A stretch of 64,000 nt of DNA from positions 1,364,001 to 1,428,000 of the forward strand of contig CAVSOT010000003.1 of NCBI GenBank assembly GCA_963729695.1, read 5' to 3'. The notes below the pieces were generated by a model. The model made no database searches. It saw only the letters and a program-made list of their open reading frames with translations, and was not told the DNA's origin. The position numbers and the translations under genes are program-made. How positions within the stretch are numbered: the stretch's first letter is position 1; each line of letters starts with the position of its first letter. The stretch comes from PALSA-693 sp963729695 (GTDB lineage Bacteria > Actinomycetota > Acidimicrobiia > Acidimicrobiales > Palsa-688). Positions 18,998-27,466 of this stretch are shown here, one piece after another.

Positions 18998-20517
18998 CTG
19001 CGCTTTCCGTTCCTCAAACGTCCCCCCTCTACACCCCCCGCGCGAAGAACCTCGCCCTGCTCCTGCTCGCGATGACGCAGTTCGTGATCGTGATCGACGC
19101 CTCGATCGTGAACGTCGCGCTGCCGTCAATCGGACGAGCGCTGAACGTCTCGCGCACGGACCTCTCGTGGGTCGTGAACGCCTACGCCCTGACCTTCGGC
19201 GGCTTCCTACTTCTGGGCGGCCGGATGGCCGACCTGCTCGGGCGCCGGCGCATGTTCATGGTCGGCCTCGTGCTGTTCACGCTCGCCTCGCTAGCCGGCG
19301 GACTGGCGCAATCGGAGCCATGGCTCATCGCCGCCCGCGCCGCGCAGGGCCTCGGAGCCGCGATCGTCTCGCCCGCCGCGCTGTCGATCATCACGACCAC
19401 TTTTTCCGAGGGTGCCGAGCGCAACCGCGCGCTCGGCATCTGGGGTGCCGTCGCTGGCGCTGGAGGCGCAGCCGGGGTCCTGCTCGGCGGCATTCTTACC
19501 AGCGGACTGAGCTGGCGATGGGTCCTGTTCGTCAACGTCCCGATCGGCCTCGCGGCGGCGGGGCTCGCGCCCCGAATGCTGGTCGAAAGCCGCGCCGACG
19601 ATGGCACCAACACGTTCGACATACCGGGTGCGGTCACCGTCACCGCGGGCCTATCGCTGCTCGTCTACGCGATCGTCAATGCCGTTAACGTGGGGTGGAG
19701 ATCGTCGGAGACGTTGCTGCTGATCGCCGGTGCGATCGTCCTGCTGATCGCCTTCCTCCTGATCGAGTCCCGGCAGCGCCAGCCGCTCATGCCGTTCTCG
19801 ATCTTCCGCCTGCGGACCCTACGGGGCGCGGACATCGTCGGCCTGCTGCTCGGCATGTCGCTGTTCTCGATGTTCTTCTTCATCTCCCTGTACCTCCAGG
19901 AAGTGCTGCACTACTCGCCGATCAAGACAGGAATCGCGTACCTGCCGCTTGCGGTCGGAATCATCATCTCGGCTGGGCTCGCGTCCCAGGTGGTCACGCG
20001 GATCGGGTTCAGGCCGACGCTGATCGCCGGGCTGCTGCTCGTCGCCGGCGGCCTGGTCTGGTTCTCGCGAGTGCCCGCACCGGGAGGCTCATACGTCGCT
20101 GCCGTCCTCGGCCCGTCGCTGCTGGCGGCCGCGGGGTTCGGGTTCGCCTTCGTGTCCGTGACGATCGCCGCGGTCACTGGGACCAGGCCGCATGAGGCGG
20201 GGCTGGCATCGGGTCTGATCAACACCGCGCAGCAAATCGGCGGCGCGCTCGGACTGGCGATCCTCGCGTCGATCGCCAACAGCCGCACTCAGAGCCTCTT
20301 CCACTCTGGAGTCCACAACGCCTCCGTTGCCCTGACCAAGGGGTTTGACCAGGCGTTCCTGGCGGGCGCCGGCTTCGCCCTCGCCGGTGCGATCCTGGCC
20401 TTCGTGCTGATCTCCTCAGCGGACAGCCACGCAGACTCGTTGGCCGCCCGCAGCGGCGACCCCACTCCTGCGGCGGCCGTCGGCGGCGACCCCATTTCTG
20501 CGGTTGCCGTCGGCTAA
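18994..20517 (+). CDS. DHA2-type MFS drug exporter (14 TM)
   Basis: A 507-residue major facilitator transporter of the EmrB/QacA class, predicted to exchange H+ for hydrophobic drugs across the inner membrane. The family motifs are clear: DASIVNVALPSIGRAL in TM1, GGRMADLLGRRRMF between TM2 and TM3 (motif A), and a motif C-like GAVAGAGGAAGVLLGG in TM5. About 14 hydrophobic segments are visible. The C-terminus has a small duplicated sequence (GGDP twice). The start overlaps the redoxin stub by ATGA. The gene is intact although both flanking genes are broken. Confidence 0.9.
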   Translation: MTALSVPQTSPLYTPRAKNLALLLLAMTQFVIVIDASIVNVALPSIGRALNVSRTDLSWVVNAYALTFGGFLLLGGRMADLLGRRRMFMVGLVLFTLASLAGGLAQSEPWLIAARAAQGLGAAIVSPAALSIITTTFSEGAERNRALGIWGAVAGAGGAAGVLLGGILTSGLSWRWVLFVNVPIGLAAAGLAPRMLVESRADDGTNTFDIPGAVTVTAGLSLLVYAIVNAVNVGWRSSETLLLIAGAIVLLIAFLLIESRQRQPLMPFSIFRLRTLRGADIVGLLLGMSLFSMFFFISLYLQEVLHYSPIKTGIAYLPLAVGIIISAGLASQVVTRIGFRPTLIAGLLLVAGGLVWFSRVPAPGGSYVAAVLGPSLLAAAGFGFAFVSVTIAAVTGTRPHEAGLASGLINTAQQIGGALGLAILASIANSRTQSLFHSGVHNASVALTKGFDQAFLAGAGFALAGAILAFVLISSADSHADSLAARSGDPTPAAAVGGDPISAVAVG

Positions 20518-20667
20518 CGCACCGCGCCTCGTCCTCCGAGGCGGGCTACCAACGCCACAGCCACGCTCGCCCGGCGGACCCGCCGGCTGAGCGATCCCAC
20601 GGCGTACCCGCCGCGGGTCACCGACGACCTTCGCTTACACGGCGCGGCCTTATCGAGAGGAAACCTG

Positions 20668-21054
20668 ATGACCACTGTCATAACCGGCGCGTCAAGCCAT
20701 CTAGGCCGGCTCGTCGCCGACCAACTCCTCGCTACCGGAACGCCGCCGGCTCAGATCGTGGCCACCGGCCGAGACGTTACCGAGCTCAACGACCTCGCAC
20801 AGGACGGGGTCACGGTAGGGCGCGCTGACTTCGCCGACCCGAGCACGCTCCCGGACGCCTTCATGGGCGCCGACACGATGCTGTTGGTCTCGACGACGAC
20901 AGTCGGGGAGCGATTCGACAACGCCCGCAAGGCCATCGACGCGGGAGCCCGAGCTGGTGTGCCTCGAATCGTGTACACCAGCGTCGTCAACGCCTCGACC
21001 GCACGAATGACCCTCGCTGGCGAACATCGCCGGACCGAGGACTACCTGCGCTGA
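20668..21054 (+). pseudogene. NmrA-like NAD(P)-binding protein, 3' truncated
   Basis: This has the Rossmann-fold start of an NmrA/atypical SDR protein (TTVITGASSHLGRLVADQLL, the glycine-rich nucleotide loop), then DTMLLVSTTTVGER and GVPRIVYTSVVNA. It stops after AGEHRRTEDYLR, where homologues continue for another 150 or so residues. The last base of its stop codon is the first base of the MazF-like frame. It is therefore an N-terminal half joined to another gene. Confidence 0.7.
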
Positions 21055-21380
21055 TGCTCAAGGTGCAGGAGACCTCATCGCTGCACCCTATCGGGCACGA
21101 GCCAGCGTTCACCCGCCCAGCGATTGTGGTGTCCGCCGACTTCCTCAACAATGGCGCCGGCAACCTCGTAGTGATCGTGCCCGTCGGCTCGACCTCATAC
21201 GGCTGGCGAACTCATTTCGAGATCGAGCGGGGAGAAAGCGGTCTCGACCACCGGTCATACGCACGCTGCGACCAGATTCGAGTCATCTCCGCTGAACGCA
21301 TCGTTGCCAGAAGAGAAGCAGCCTCGGTCGACGAGGTTCACGCCATCGATCAGGCTCTTCGCTTCATCCTCGATCTGTGA
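21054..21380 (+). CDS. MazF/PemK-like toxin, altered N-terminus
   Basis: From about residue 12 the protein is a typical MazF-fold endoribonuclease (GHEPAFTRPAIVVSADFLNN, VVIVPVGSTSYGWRTHFEIE, SYARCDQIRVIS, ending IDQALRFILDL). The first strand of the fold, normally RGDIWWVDL or similar and part of the RNA-binding site, is replaced by MLKVQETSSLH, coinciding with the junction to the truncated NmrA gene. No antitoxin gene precedes it. It is probably an inactivated orphan toxin carried in by the same rearrangement. Confidence 0.65.
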   Translation: MLKVQETSSLHPIGHEPAFTRPAIVVSADFLNNGAGNLVVIVPVGSTSYGWRTHFEIERGESGLDHRSYARCDQIRVISAERIVARREAASVDEVHAIDQALRFILDL

Positions 21381-21499
21381 ATGTCCACCCGGAGCCGTCG
21401 ACCCGGCGGTATGGGCTACCCCCGCATGGGCTGAGTCCGCGCGTTGTGGGCAGTCCGGGATGCCTGCGGCGGCCGATTCGCCCGGCCACCGCGAGCTGG

Positions 21500-21997
21500 T
21501 CACGCAGGTGTGCCGGCGAGGACTGCGTCGATCTGCGAGAAGACAGTGCGCATGCCCTCCTCGACTCCGCTGGCGATCACCTGCTCCATGCCCGCCTGCG
21601 AGTCGAAGTGGGTGCGGATCGCCATCACGGCTCCTCCGCCGTCTCGCTCGTCGATGGTGATGATCATTGCTGTCATCGCGTTCCCGTCGTTCGGGCGGCC
21701 GTCGTCGTCGACGTCGGCATCCCGTAGCTCGAGGTGGCGGGGCGGATTGGCGGCGATGACCTCCCAGGTGCTGTCGTGGCGGTCGCCCTCGGTCCCGGTC
21801 ACGAAGAAGGTGATCCGCCCGCCGGCGCGCAGGTCGTGGTCGACGACGGTCGCCGGGTAGCCCGGCGGGCCCCACCACTGCTCGAACTGGCGGGGGTCGG
21901 CCCAGAGCTGCCACGCCCGTTCGACCGTGGCATCGAGGTCGGCCGTGACCGTCATGGTCAGGGCTTCGGGGTCCTTGTCGACGCTGGTAACGCTCAT
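21500..21997 (-). CDS. SRPBCC (AHSA1-type) domain protein
   Basis: A 165-residue START-like protein. The ligand-pocket signature is present: ATVERAWQLWADPRQFEQWW near residue 27, then GGRITFFVTGTEGD, and a C-terminal helix (GMEQVIASGVEEGMRTVFSQ). AHSA1-like proteins bind hydrophobic ligands. They are very often encoded with an ArsR regulator, as here, where the two genes overlap by 4 bp (ATGA) and are translationally coupled. Ligand and physiological role are unknown. Confidence 0.88.
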   Translation of the reverse strand: MSVTSVDKDPEALTMTVTADLDATVERAWQLWADPRQFEQWWGPPGYPATVVDHDLRAGGRITFFVTGTEGDRHDSTWEVIAANPPRHLELRDADVDDDGRPNDGNAMTAMIITIDERDGGGAVMAIRTHFDSQAGMEQVIASGVEEGMRTVFSQIDAVLAGTPA

Positions 21998-22350
21998 CGG
22001 TTGTCTCCAGTAGTTCGCTTCTCGGTGGCCAAGAGGTCGTCGATCCGGTCCATCCGTGCCCGCCACAGCGCCTCGATGCCGCCCAGGAGCGCCCGGGCCC
22101 TCCCGACGGTGTCGACGTCGGTGCGCACGAGCTGCTCGCGGCCGCGCCGCTCCTTGGTGACGAGCCCGGCCTCTTCGAGTACGGCGACGTGCTTCTGCAC
22201 GGCGGCGAAGCTCATCGGGTAGCGCTTCGCCAACGCCGAGACGCTGCACTGGGCACCGAACGCGTGGGCGAGGATGTCGCGCCGGGTGCCGTCAGCTAGA
22301 GCGTGAAAGATGCGGTCTACGTCTGCGCCGGACACATGATATACAACCAT
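21994..22350 (-). CDS. ArsR-family transcriptional regulator
   Basis: A 118-residue winged-helix repressor. The HTH is readable: DRIFHALADGTRRDILAHAF, then SVSALAKRYPMSFAAVQKHV (recognition helix) and LEEAGLVTKERRGREQL (wing). No Cys-x-Cys metal site is seen, so it is not a classical arsenic sensor; it belongs to the group paired with SRPBCC proteins. The start at 22350 lies inside a 16-bp palindrome, giving direct autoregulation of the two-gene operon. It is the first gene of the pair. Confidence 0.88.
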   Translation of the reverse strand: MVVYHVSGADVDRIFHALADGTRRDILAHAFGAQCSVSALAKRYPMSFAAVQKHVAVLEEAGLVTKERRGREQLVRTDVDTVGRARALLGGIEALWRARMDRIDDLLATEKRTTGDNR

Positions 22351-22358
22351 CTGGTTGT
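22343..22358. promoter_or_regulatory. Palindromic operator over the arsR start codon
   Basis: ACAACCA-TC-TGGTTGT is a perfect 7-bp inverted repeat spanning the ATG (22348-22350) of the ArsR gene on the minus strand. Such symmetric A/T-bordered sites near the start are usual for ArsR-SRPBCC operons. The short 5' leader implied suggests a leaderless or nearly leaderless transcript. Confidence 0.7.
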
Positions 22359-22930
22359 AGGATTGCACAGAACGACGACGGGCACAAGATCTCATCAGGC
22401 CGCTCTGGTGGATGAGTCGTGCATCCGGTGTTCGGGGAGGGGCTGCCCGAGAATCGGGGTGAATGTTCTGGGATACCCTCACGACACCAGAGGTGGCGTT
22501 CCACGCCCTCGGCCGGACCGATGCAAGCGATGTTCGGCGCTCCTGTTCTGCATGGCGCGTTCCGCCGCGTACTAGTTAGCCGTAGCGAAGTTCGATAGCC
22601 GATCTGGTGGGCTCCTACAATTAGCAACCGTGGCATGGGCCAGCAACCAGAACAATGTTTTATCTGTGCCCGACGACGCTGAAATCGAGGAGTGCCATCA
22701 CGTAAAGGATGTCGCGCCATACCGGCTGTGTCCGTCGCCGCGATAGCAACCCAGCCGTTCCGCCGCAGCCGGATTCCCGGCCGGCGTGGCTGCTCGGGTG
22801 TCCAGCCCCACGTGGCCGCCTGGCGCGTCTGGTGAGGTCGTCAGCGCCTCATGGTCCGGGCACTATGTGCCTTCTCAAACGTCCGGAGGAGTGAGGAGCT
22901 GACGACCAGACGCCTCGCCGTCTACTCCTG
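22359..22930. other. No supportable gene
   Basis: About 570 bases between the ArsR pair and the DUF2283 gene. Frames on both strands lack protein character. A segment at about 22765-22785 resembles the 3' end of the LuxR gene at 15066-15085 (about 20 of 22 bases), possibly a small relic of a related gene. Confidence 0.35.
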
Positions 22931-22933
22931 CCG

Positions 22934-23203
22934 TCAGCCGGTCGCGGCCTTCCTTCCGGCGAGCGCCGTCCGGAGGGCTCCGATGTCGAGGTCAGGGAAG
23001 CGCTCGGCGAGCGTCGTGAAGGCCAGCTGGTCGACCTCAGCGGGAGCGCACAGGATCTCGATTCCGATTGGGTGACCCGACTTGTCGACGTCGACTAGGA
23101 GGTGCGCGTCCAGGAGTTCAATGGTGCGGCCGACGATCGCTTCTGGCTCCAGCTGTACGTAGGTGACGTCAGCTTCAGAGTCATAGCGCACGAGCACAGT
23201 CAT
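22934..23203 (-). CDS. DUF2283 domain protein
   Basis: An 89-residue protein with the DUF2283 fold signature: VRYDSEADVTYVQL at the N-terminus and LLVDVDKSGHPIGIEIL in the centre. These small proteins are found next to DUF4258 proteins and are suspected antitoxins. Here it follows the DUF4258 gene after 4 bp on the same strand. Together with the integrase they form a three-gene unit reading away from the tRNA genes. Confidence 0.78.
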   Translation of the reverse strand: MTVLVRYDSEADVTYVQLEPEAIVGRTIELLDAHLLVDVDKSGHPIGIEILCAPAEVDQLAFTTLAERFPDLDIGALRTALAGRKAATG

Positions 23204-23207
23204 TACG

Positions 23208-23435
23208 CTACTCCTCGATGTCCCGATCGGCGACGGTGATCACCATCGCTGGATCGTCCTTGATGATCACGATCTTGAGCCGGCGGCCGCCCGTGGTTCG
23301 ACCCAGAACAACGCGCCGATCCGGGCGGTAGCGCGAGTCGTAGGAGGTCTCAGGGTTGCCGAGGGCTTCGTTCACCTCGCGGGCCTCGATCCGCCTGACT
23401 TCCATCTGCAGTCTGGCATGGCGGGTGAACCGCAC
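23208..23435 (-). CDS. DUF4258 domain protein, possible toxin
   Basis: A 75-residue protein with the DUF4258 pattern: FTRHARLQMEVRRIEAREV, RYRPDRRVVLGR and RLKIVIIKDDPAMVITV. The fold is RelE-like, and members have been proposed to be toxins paired with DUF2283 proteins. The start lies 2 bp from the integrase stop, so it is probably translated from the integrase transcript. Toxicity is inference from gene pairing only. Confidence 0.75.
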   Translation of the reverse strand: MRFTRHARLQMEVRRIEAREVNEALGNPETSYDSRYRPDRRVVLGRTTGGRRLKIVIIKDDPAMVITVADRDIEE

Positions 23436-23436
23436 T

Positions 23437-24591
23437 TCAGCTTGGGTTGAGCAGACGGCCGACGTGCTCCGCGGCCGCGGCGTCGGCGGGCGGGAAGAAA
23501 GCGCTGTAGACCTTCAGGCTGACGCTGGCATCTGCGTGACCGAGCCGGCCAGCCAACGTACGGGCCGAGACGTCTCCTCGCGATGCCAGCTGTGTAGCCA
23601 TGAAGTGGCGGAGGGAATGGAGGTGGACCTGCGGCAAAGCGAGATCGTTACTCACCCGGCGGACGAAACCCGTAACGGTATCCGGGCGCACGGGTGTCGA
23701 ACCCTCGATTCGGTCGCTGAAGACATAGCCGTCAGGCCCCAGCTCCACCTCTCCCATCTGGGCCCGTTCAACACATTCGTCCCGGTGGAGGCGAAGCAGC
23801 ACAACACCGGCCTCCCCGAGAGCTATGGTCCGCTCTTGGTGGCTCTTGGTGGCCTTCTCCTCCACCCGGCCGGGCAAATCGAGGATTGAGCGGGCGACGC
23901 GCACGGTGCCGGTGTCGAGGTCGACATCCGTCCACCTCAGGGCGCAGAGCTCCCCTCGCCGGGCGCCTGTCAAGGCGGCGAGCATGATCAACGCGGCGAG
24001 GATCGGGTTGCGCTGTTCGGCCAGTTCGACGATGGCGCGCACCTCCCCCGGGGCGGGCGGCACAATCCGCTGTTGGTGGACAGTCGGAGGACTGGCCATG
24101 GTGGCCACGTTGACCGGGCACCACCCCCACTTGACCGCCTGTCCTAGCGCGCCGGACAGGATGGCGTGGTGCTGGCGGATCGTCGAGGCGGACTTTCCAG
24201 CCTCGGTCATCGTGGCGTAGAGAGCGTCCAGATCCCACGCGGTCAGTCGTTGGACTGGCCGGCGACCAAGGGACGGCCGAATCGTAGTGTCGATGTACTT
24301 TCGATACGTGTGAAGCGTCTTCGGGGAAAGTCCTTTGCGCTCGAGATGCTCCAGGTAGTGATTCAGCAGGACGGTCACAGTTGCTGTCGTCCCGCCCAGC
24401 TTTCCCTGGGATACGCCGGCCTCGAGTTGATGCAGCATGTCGACAACAGCCTGGGGCGGCTGGTCCGTCCTGGTCGCCCGGCCGGCTCGCACTACTCGCG
24501 ATACCTGTTTGGGCGCCTGAGTGACCGGGTCACGGCCGACGTATACCCGGACCTCCCACACGCCTGGCTGGCGTTCCCTGACGGTGCCCAT
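23437..24591 (-). CDS. Tyrosine-type site-specific integrase
   Basis: A 384-residue integrase counting from MGTVRERQPGVWEVRV (24591); upstream in-frame starts are less likely. It has an N-terminal arm-binding domain, then a SAM-like core-binding domain (RKGLSPKTLHTYRKYIDT), then the catalytic domain with Arg in LTGARRGELCALRWTDV, Lys in the KATKSHQERTI region, HSLRHFMATQL (His-x2-Arg), GHADASVSLKVY with the nucleophilic Tyr. All catalytic residues are present. It starts about 100 bp from the 3' end of tRNA-Lys, the usual arrangement for tRNA-targeting elements. A second copy of the tRNA 3' end marking the far att site was not found. Confidence 0.9.
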   Translation of the reverse strand: MGTVRERQPGVWEVRVYVGRDPVTQAPKQVSRVVRAGRATRTDQPPQAVVDMLHQLEAGVSQGKLGGTTATVTVLLNHYLEHLERKGLSPKTLHTYRKYIDTTIRPSLGRRPVQRLTAWDLDALYATMTEAGKSASTIRQHHAILSGALGQAVKWGWCPVNVATMASPPTVHQQRIVPPAPGEVRAIVELAEQRNPILAALIMLAALTGARRGELCALRWTDVDLDTGTVRVARSILDLPGRVEEKATKSHQERTIALGEAGVVLLRLHRDECVERAQMGEVELGPDGYVFSDRIEGSTPVRPDTVTGFVRRVSNDLALPQVHLHSLRHFMATQLASRGDVSARTLAGRLGHADASVSLKVYSAFFPPADAAAAEHVGRLLNPS

Positions 24592-24694
24592 GATCGTCGA
24601 TCGTAGCGTTAGGTAGGGATCCTGTAGGGATGGCACCGACGATTCAGGGACCACGCTATGCCCGAGATCCGCTTTCACGAGGCTCTCTGTGTCG

Positions 24695-24766
24695 TGCGCC
24701 CCGCCGGATTCGAACCGGCAACCTGCGGATTAAGAGTCCGTTGCTCTGCCGTTGAGCTAGAGGCGC
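24695..24766 (-). tRNA. tRNA-Lys (CTT)
   Basis: A complete cloverleaf reads on the minus strand: acceptor GCGCCTC pairs with GGGGCGC, the anticodon loop is CTCTTAA within a CGGA/TCCG stem, and the T-loop is GTTCGAATC. CCA is not encoded. The 3' end faces the integrase and is the likely attachment site. Confidence 0.93.
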
Positions 24767-24812
24767 GTACGGGCTGCCACCCTAGCCGTGCAGCTGGGTG
24801 GGTGGAGCCCGG

Positions 24813-24890
24813 TGGGGTGACCGAGGGGACTTGAACCCCCGACCTCCAGGGCCACAACCTGGCGCTCTAACCAGCTGAGCTACGGCCACC
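24813..24890 (-). tRNA. tRNA-His (GTG)
   Basis: On the minus strand the cloverleaf has the anticodon loop TTGTGGC between CCAGG and CCTGG, T-loop GTTCAAGTC, an encoded CCA, and the extra 5' G (position -1) opposite C73 that identifies histidine tRNA. It lies 46 bp upstream of tRNA-Lys in the same direction. Confidence 0.93.
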
Positions 24891-24937
24891 GCGAGCTACC
24901 CAGTCTGCCACACCAGGAACCTGGCCTCGGAGGGCAT

Positions 24938-25903
24938 ATGTGGAAGCAGGCTGGTGTTGACCTGAGCATGGCGAGAGGACGGGTGGCCGCGTCGGACGAG
25001 GACCTGGTTCGCCTCTACCTCGAAGGTATCGGCCGCTACCCATTGTTGACGAAGGAAGACGAGATTCGCCTGGCCCAGACCGTGGAGGCCGGACGGACCT
25101 CGGCGGCCGAGTTGGAAGCGGGGGGGACGATTTCCCCGGAGCAACAACGTCACTTGCGGCGAACAGAGCGGGCCGGGCACGCGGCCACCGAGCAGTTCAT
25201 CAACGCCAACCTCCGCTTGGTCGTGTCGATCGCCAAGAAGTACCAGACGACCGACATGCCCATCCTCGACCTGATCCAGGAAGGCAACCTGGGTCTGATC
25301 CACGCGGTCGAGAAGTTCGACTGGAGGCGCGGCTTCAAGTTCTCCACCTACGCCACCTGGTGGATCCGCCAGGCGATCGGGCGGGGGATCGACAACTCCT
25401 CGCGGACGGTCCGGCTGCCGGTCCACGCCGGCGATCAGGTCCGCCGGGTGTTGCGGGCCCGCAGTCAGCTAGAAGGGCAATGGGGGCGGACGCCTACGGC
25501 GGCCGAGCTGGGCTCGTTCATGCAAATGCGGGAGAGGGAGGTCGAAGCGCTGCTTCGTTACGTGGCGGAGCCGGTCAGTCTGGCGACCCCCGTTGGCAGC
25601 GAGGGCGACACGGAGCTCGGCGATGTGGTTGCTGATGCCAACGCGCCCACCCCGTTCGACCTGGTCGCCGACGCCATGCTGAGCCGCGACGTCGACCGCC
25701 TTCTGTCGTCGCTGGGTGAGCGCGAGCGGGAGATCCTGCGCCTCCGCTTCGGTCTGGACCGGGGCGAACCCCGCACGCTGGAGGAGGTCGGCGCCGCCCT
25801 CAACCTCACCCGGGAGCGGATCCGCCAGATCGAGCGAACCGCCTTGGCGAAGCTGCGCCATCCGCTGTCGGCCCCTGGCGCGCGCGACCTGCTGGCATCC
25901 TGA
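24938..25903 (+). CDS. RNA polymerase sigma-70 factor, primary-like (group 2)
   Basis: A 321-residue sigma factor lacking region 1.1. Region 1.2 is DLVRLYLEGIGRYPLLT; regions 2.1-2.4 run from NANLRLVVSIAKKY through LIQEGNLGLIHAVEKFDW to KFSTYATWWIRQAI; region 3 follows; region 4.2 is LEEVGAALNLTRERIRQIER, the -35 recognition helix. Primary-type region 2.4 residues predict recognition of ordinary housekeeping -10 elements. Without region 1.1 and at this length it is more likely a SigB/HrdB-like alternative primary factor than the main one. ATG 24938 has GGAGGG nearby; ATG 24968 is an alternative. No anti-sigma gene is adjacent. Confidence 0.9.
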   Translation: MWKQAGVDLSMARGRVAASDEDLVRLYLEGIGRYPLLTKEDEIRLAQTVEAGRTSAAELEAGGTISPEQQRHLRRTERAGHAATEQFINANLRLVVSIAKKYQTTDMPILDLIQEGNLGLIHAVEKFDWRRGFKFSTYATWWIRQAIGRGIDNSSRTVRLPVHAGDQVRRVLRARSQLEGQWGRTPTAAELGSFMQMREREVEALLRYVAEPVSLATPVGSEGDTELGDVVADANAPTPFDLVADAMLSRDVDRLLSSLGEREREILRLRFGLDRGEPRTLEEVGAALNLTRERIRQIERTALAKLRHPLSAPGARDLLAS

Positions 25904-25918
25904 CGGGCGAGCAGAGGA

Positions 25919-25957
25919 CCTGCCCGCCCCGCCAACGGCCTGGAGGCGGGCGGACAG
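25919..25957 (+). terminator. Hairpin after the sigma factor gene
   Basis: An imperfect GC-rich stem (CCTGCCCGCCCCGCC against GGCGGGCGGACAGG) with an 8-11 nt loop begins 16 bp after the stop. There is no T-run, as is common in high-GC actinobacteria. A role in termination is likely but not certain. Confidence 0.5.
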
Positions 25958-26478
25958 GCCGTCGCCCCAACCATCGGACACACCTCCGCCGGCTCGGTGG
26001 CCAGTGCGAGAAAGGGGCTTGGCGCTTCAGTGGCCGGGGCCAACGGGAAACCACCGGCAGCTGTGACTGACTCCCCGTCTGAGCGGTTCCTCGCTGCCCC
26101 GACCACCCGAAGCAGGAGCAGCTTCGCTCGGGCCCGTATGGGTGGCGTGTGGCAGGTGTGGAGACGGTGTGGATTGCGTGGCCGAGACGCTCGACACCGA
26201 ACTGCGGACGGCCGCGGACCACGGGCCACCAACCCCGGAGGACGGGCCACGGGCCACCCGCCGAGGGCCCGGAACACGACCCAGTTGGTGAAGGTGGGCG
26301 GACGGTACCCGAAGTAGCCGTCGGGGACCTCGCCGTGCTAACCGGCCGATTTGTCGTGCTCAACCGCCGGGATGCTGCCGTCATTCTGCGCCCGCGAAGC
26401 GGCAGAACAGGGCACAACCGACCCAAATTCCTATCTGATATTTGGGGCCACCCATGTCCGCATTGACTTTCGACAGCT
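25958..26478. other. No supportable gene
   Basis: About 520 bases between the sigma factor hairpin and the cupin gene. Plus- and minus-strand frames are Arg/Pro/Thr rich without domain signatures. No RNA gene or repeat is seen. Confidence 0.4.
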
Positions 26479-26916
26479 CTAGACGACCTCGGTGGCGTAG
26501 CGGCTCATGATCTCTCCCAGTACCTTTGGATCTGGCGGGCCTGGGGGCAGAGTCGCCAGTTCACGGAAATAGCCGATATAGAGGTCGGGCGTCACCGTGC
26601 ACAACATGACAACCTCCGCGTCACCGTGGTTGGCGAAGGTATGGGGAGTGCCCGGAGGCGCGGTGATCAGCATGCCCTGACGTATCTCCACTTGCTCGTC
26701 GCCAGTCGTAAAGGTGGCCACGCCTGAGAGAACAAAGAACGCCTCGTCATGCTCCCGGTGAACGTGCTGGGGGGGTCCATCGGCTTTGGGCGGGATGGTG
26801 ACTTCGACCAGGCCCAATCGATGGTTGGTATGAGTGCCGTCCTCGAGTATCCGTATAGTCAGCGGGCCAGCCCGGATCGTTTCTCCCTCGGTCAGGTCGA
26901 CTATTTCGATGGTCAT
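26479..26916 (-). CDS. Cupin-domain protein
   Basis: A 145-residue single-domain cupin. The first metal-binding motif is QHVHREHDEAFFVLSG (two His, one Glu) near residues 50-65, and the second is PPGTPHTFAN near 88-97. The beta-barrel would bind Fe, Mn or Zn; members range from small dioxygenases and isomerases to binding proteins, so the reaction is undetermined. It is a single gene, possibly leading away from the short fragment upstream of it. Confidence 0.85.
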   Translation of the reverse strand: MTIEIVDLTEGETIRAGPLTIRILEDGTHTNHRLGLVEVTIPPKADGPPQHVHREHDEAFFVLSGVATFTTGDEQVEIRQGMLITAPPGTPHTFANHGDAEVVMLCTVTPDLYIGYFRELATLPPGPPDPKVLGEIMSRYATEVV

Positions 26917-26925
26917 GAGGGCAGC

Positions 26926-27120
26926 CTAGGACTTGAAGAAGTGACGAATCTCGTTGGCTTCAACCAGGGACCTTTCGGAGCGCAGGTTCGGCCTCACGCT
27001 TGCCGCGAAGCACACCTTGTTCACAGCGGCATTCTCCCAGATCTGGGTCACGACGAACCCGTCGTCGCCGGCGTGGGCAGCGTGAGAGCGGAACCCAGGA
27101 GCTCTGACGGTGTCCGTCAC
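26926..27120 (-). pseudogene. Short fragment, ferredoxin-like monooxygenase type
   Basis: The middle (HAGDDGFVVTQIWENAA) resembles the central strand and helix of small alpha/beta-barrel monooxygenase-like proteins, where a phrase like GFVVTDIWES is common. The rest does not fit and at 64 residues it is too short for the fold. It overlaps the start of the hypothetical gene on the other strand. Probably a relic. Confidence 0.3.
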
Positions 27121-27466
27121 CGCTGATGAGGTTTCGGCAGCGATTCAGGCGGCCTTAGAAAGCCGCCGTCGAATCCACCACATCGAGTGGGTCGAGGCGA
27201 ACCGGCATGTAACGGCGCGCGTGTGTTCGTTCCCCCTTACCTTTGGAGGTGTACTCGACGTAAGCCTCGAATCCGCCAACGACGGACCAGTGCAGATCGA
27301 CATCGTGAGCGCGACGGCACAGATGTTCGATTGGGGAGCGAGTCGACGCAACATCGAAGGACTGGTCGCTCACCTGTCCACCCTGGCTACCCGTAGGTCG
27401 ACTCCGGGTGCCTCGATAGCGCAGGGTCCTACCATCTACGAATCCGTGAGGATTCCGAGCGATTGA
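27110..27466 (+). CDS. Hypothetical protein
   Basis: A 118-residue protein starting with GTG. Composition and alternating hydrophobic pattern (LTFGGVLDVSLESANDGPVQ, DIVSATAQMFDWG) suggest an alpha/beta soluble protein. I recognise no domain. It reads toward the RNA methyltransferase gene but is separated from it by about 375 bp in which I see no gene, so an operon is unlikely. Confidence 0.5.
   Translation: MSVTADEVSAAIQAALESRRRIHHIEWVEANRHVTARVCSFPLTFGGVLDVSLESANDGPVQIDIVSATAQMFDWGASRRNIEGLVAHLSTLATRRSTPGASIAQGPTIYESVRIPSD

Noticed and set aside
21255..21914. 219-residue minus-strand frame overlapping the MazF-like and SRPBCC genes
   Set aside because: Low-complexity Arg/Pro composition and overlap with two recognisable proteins.
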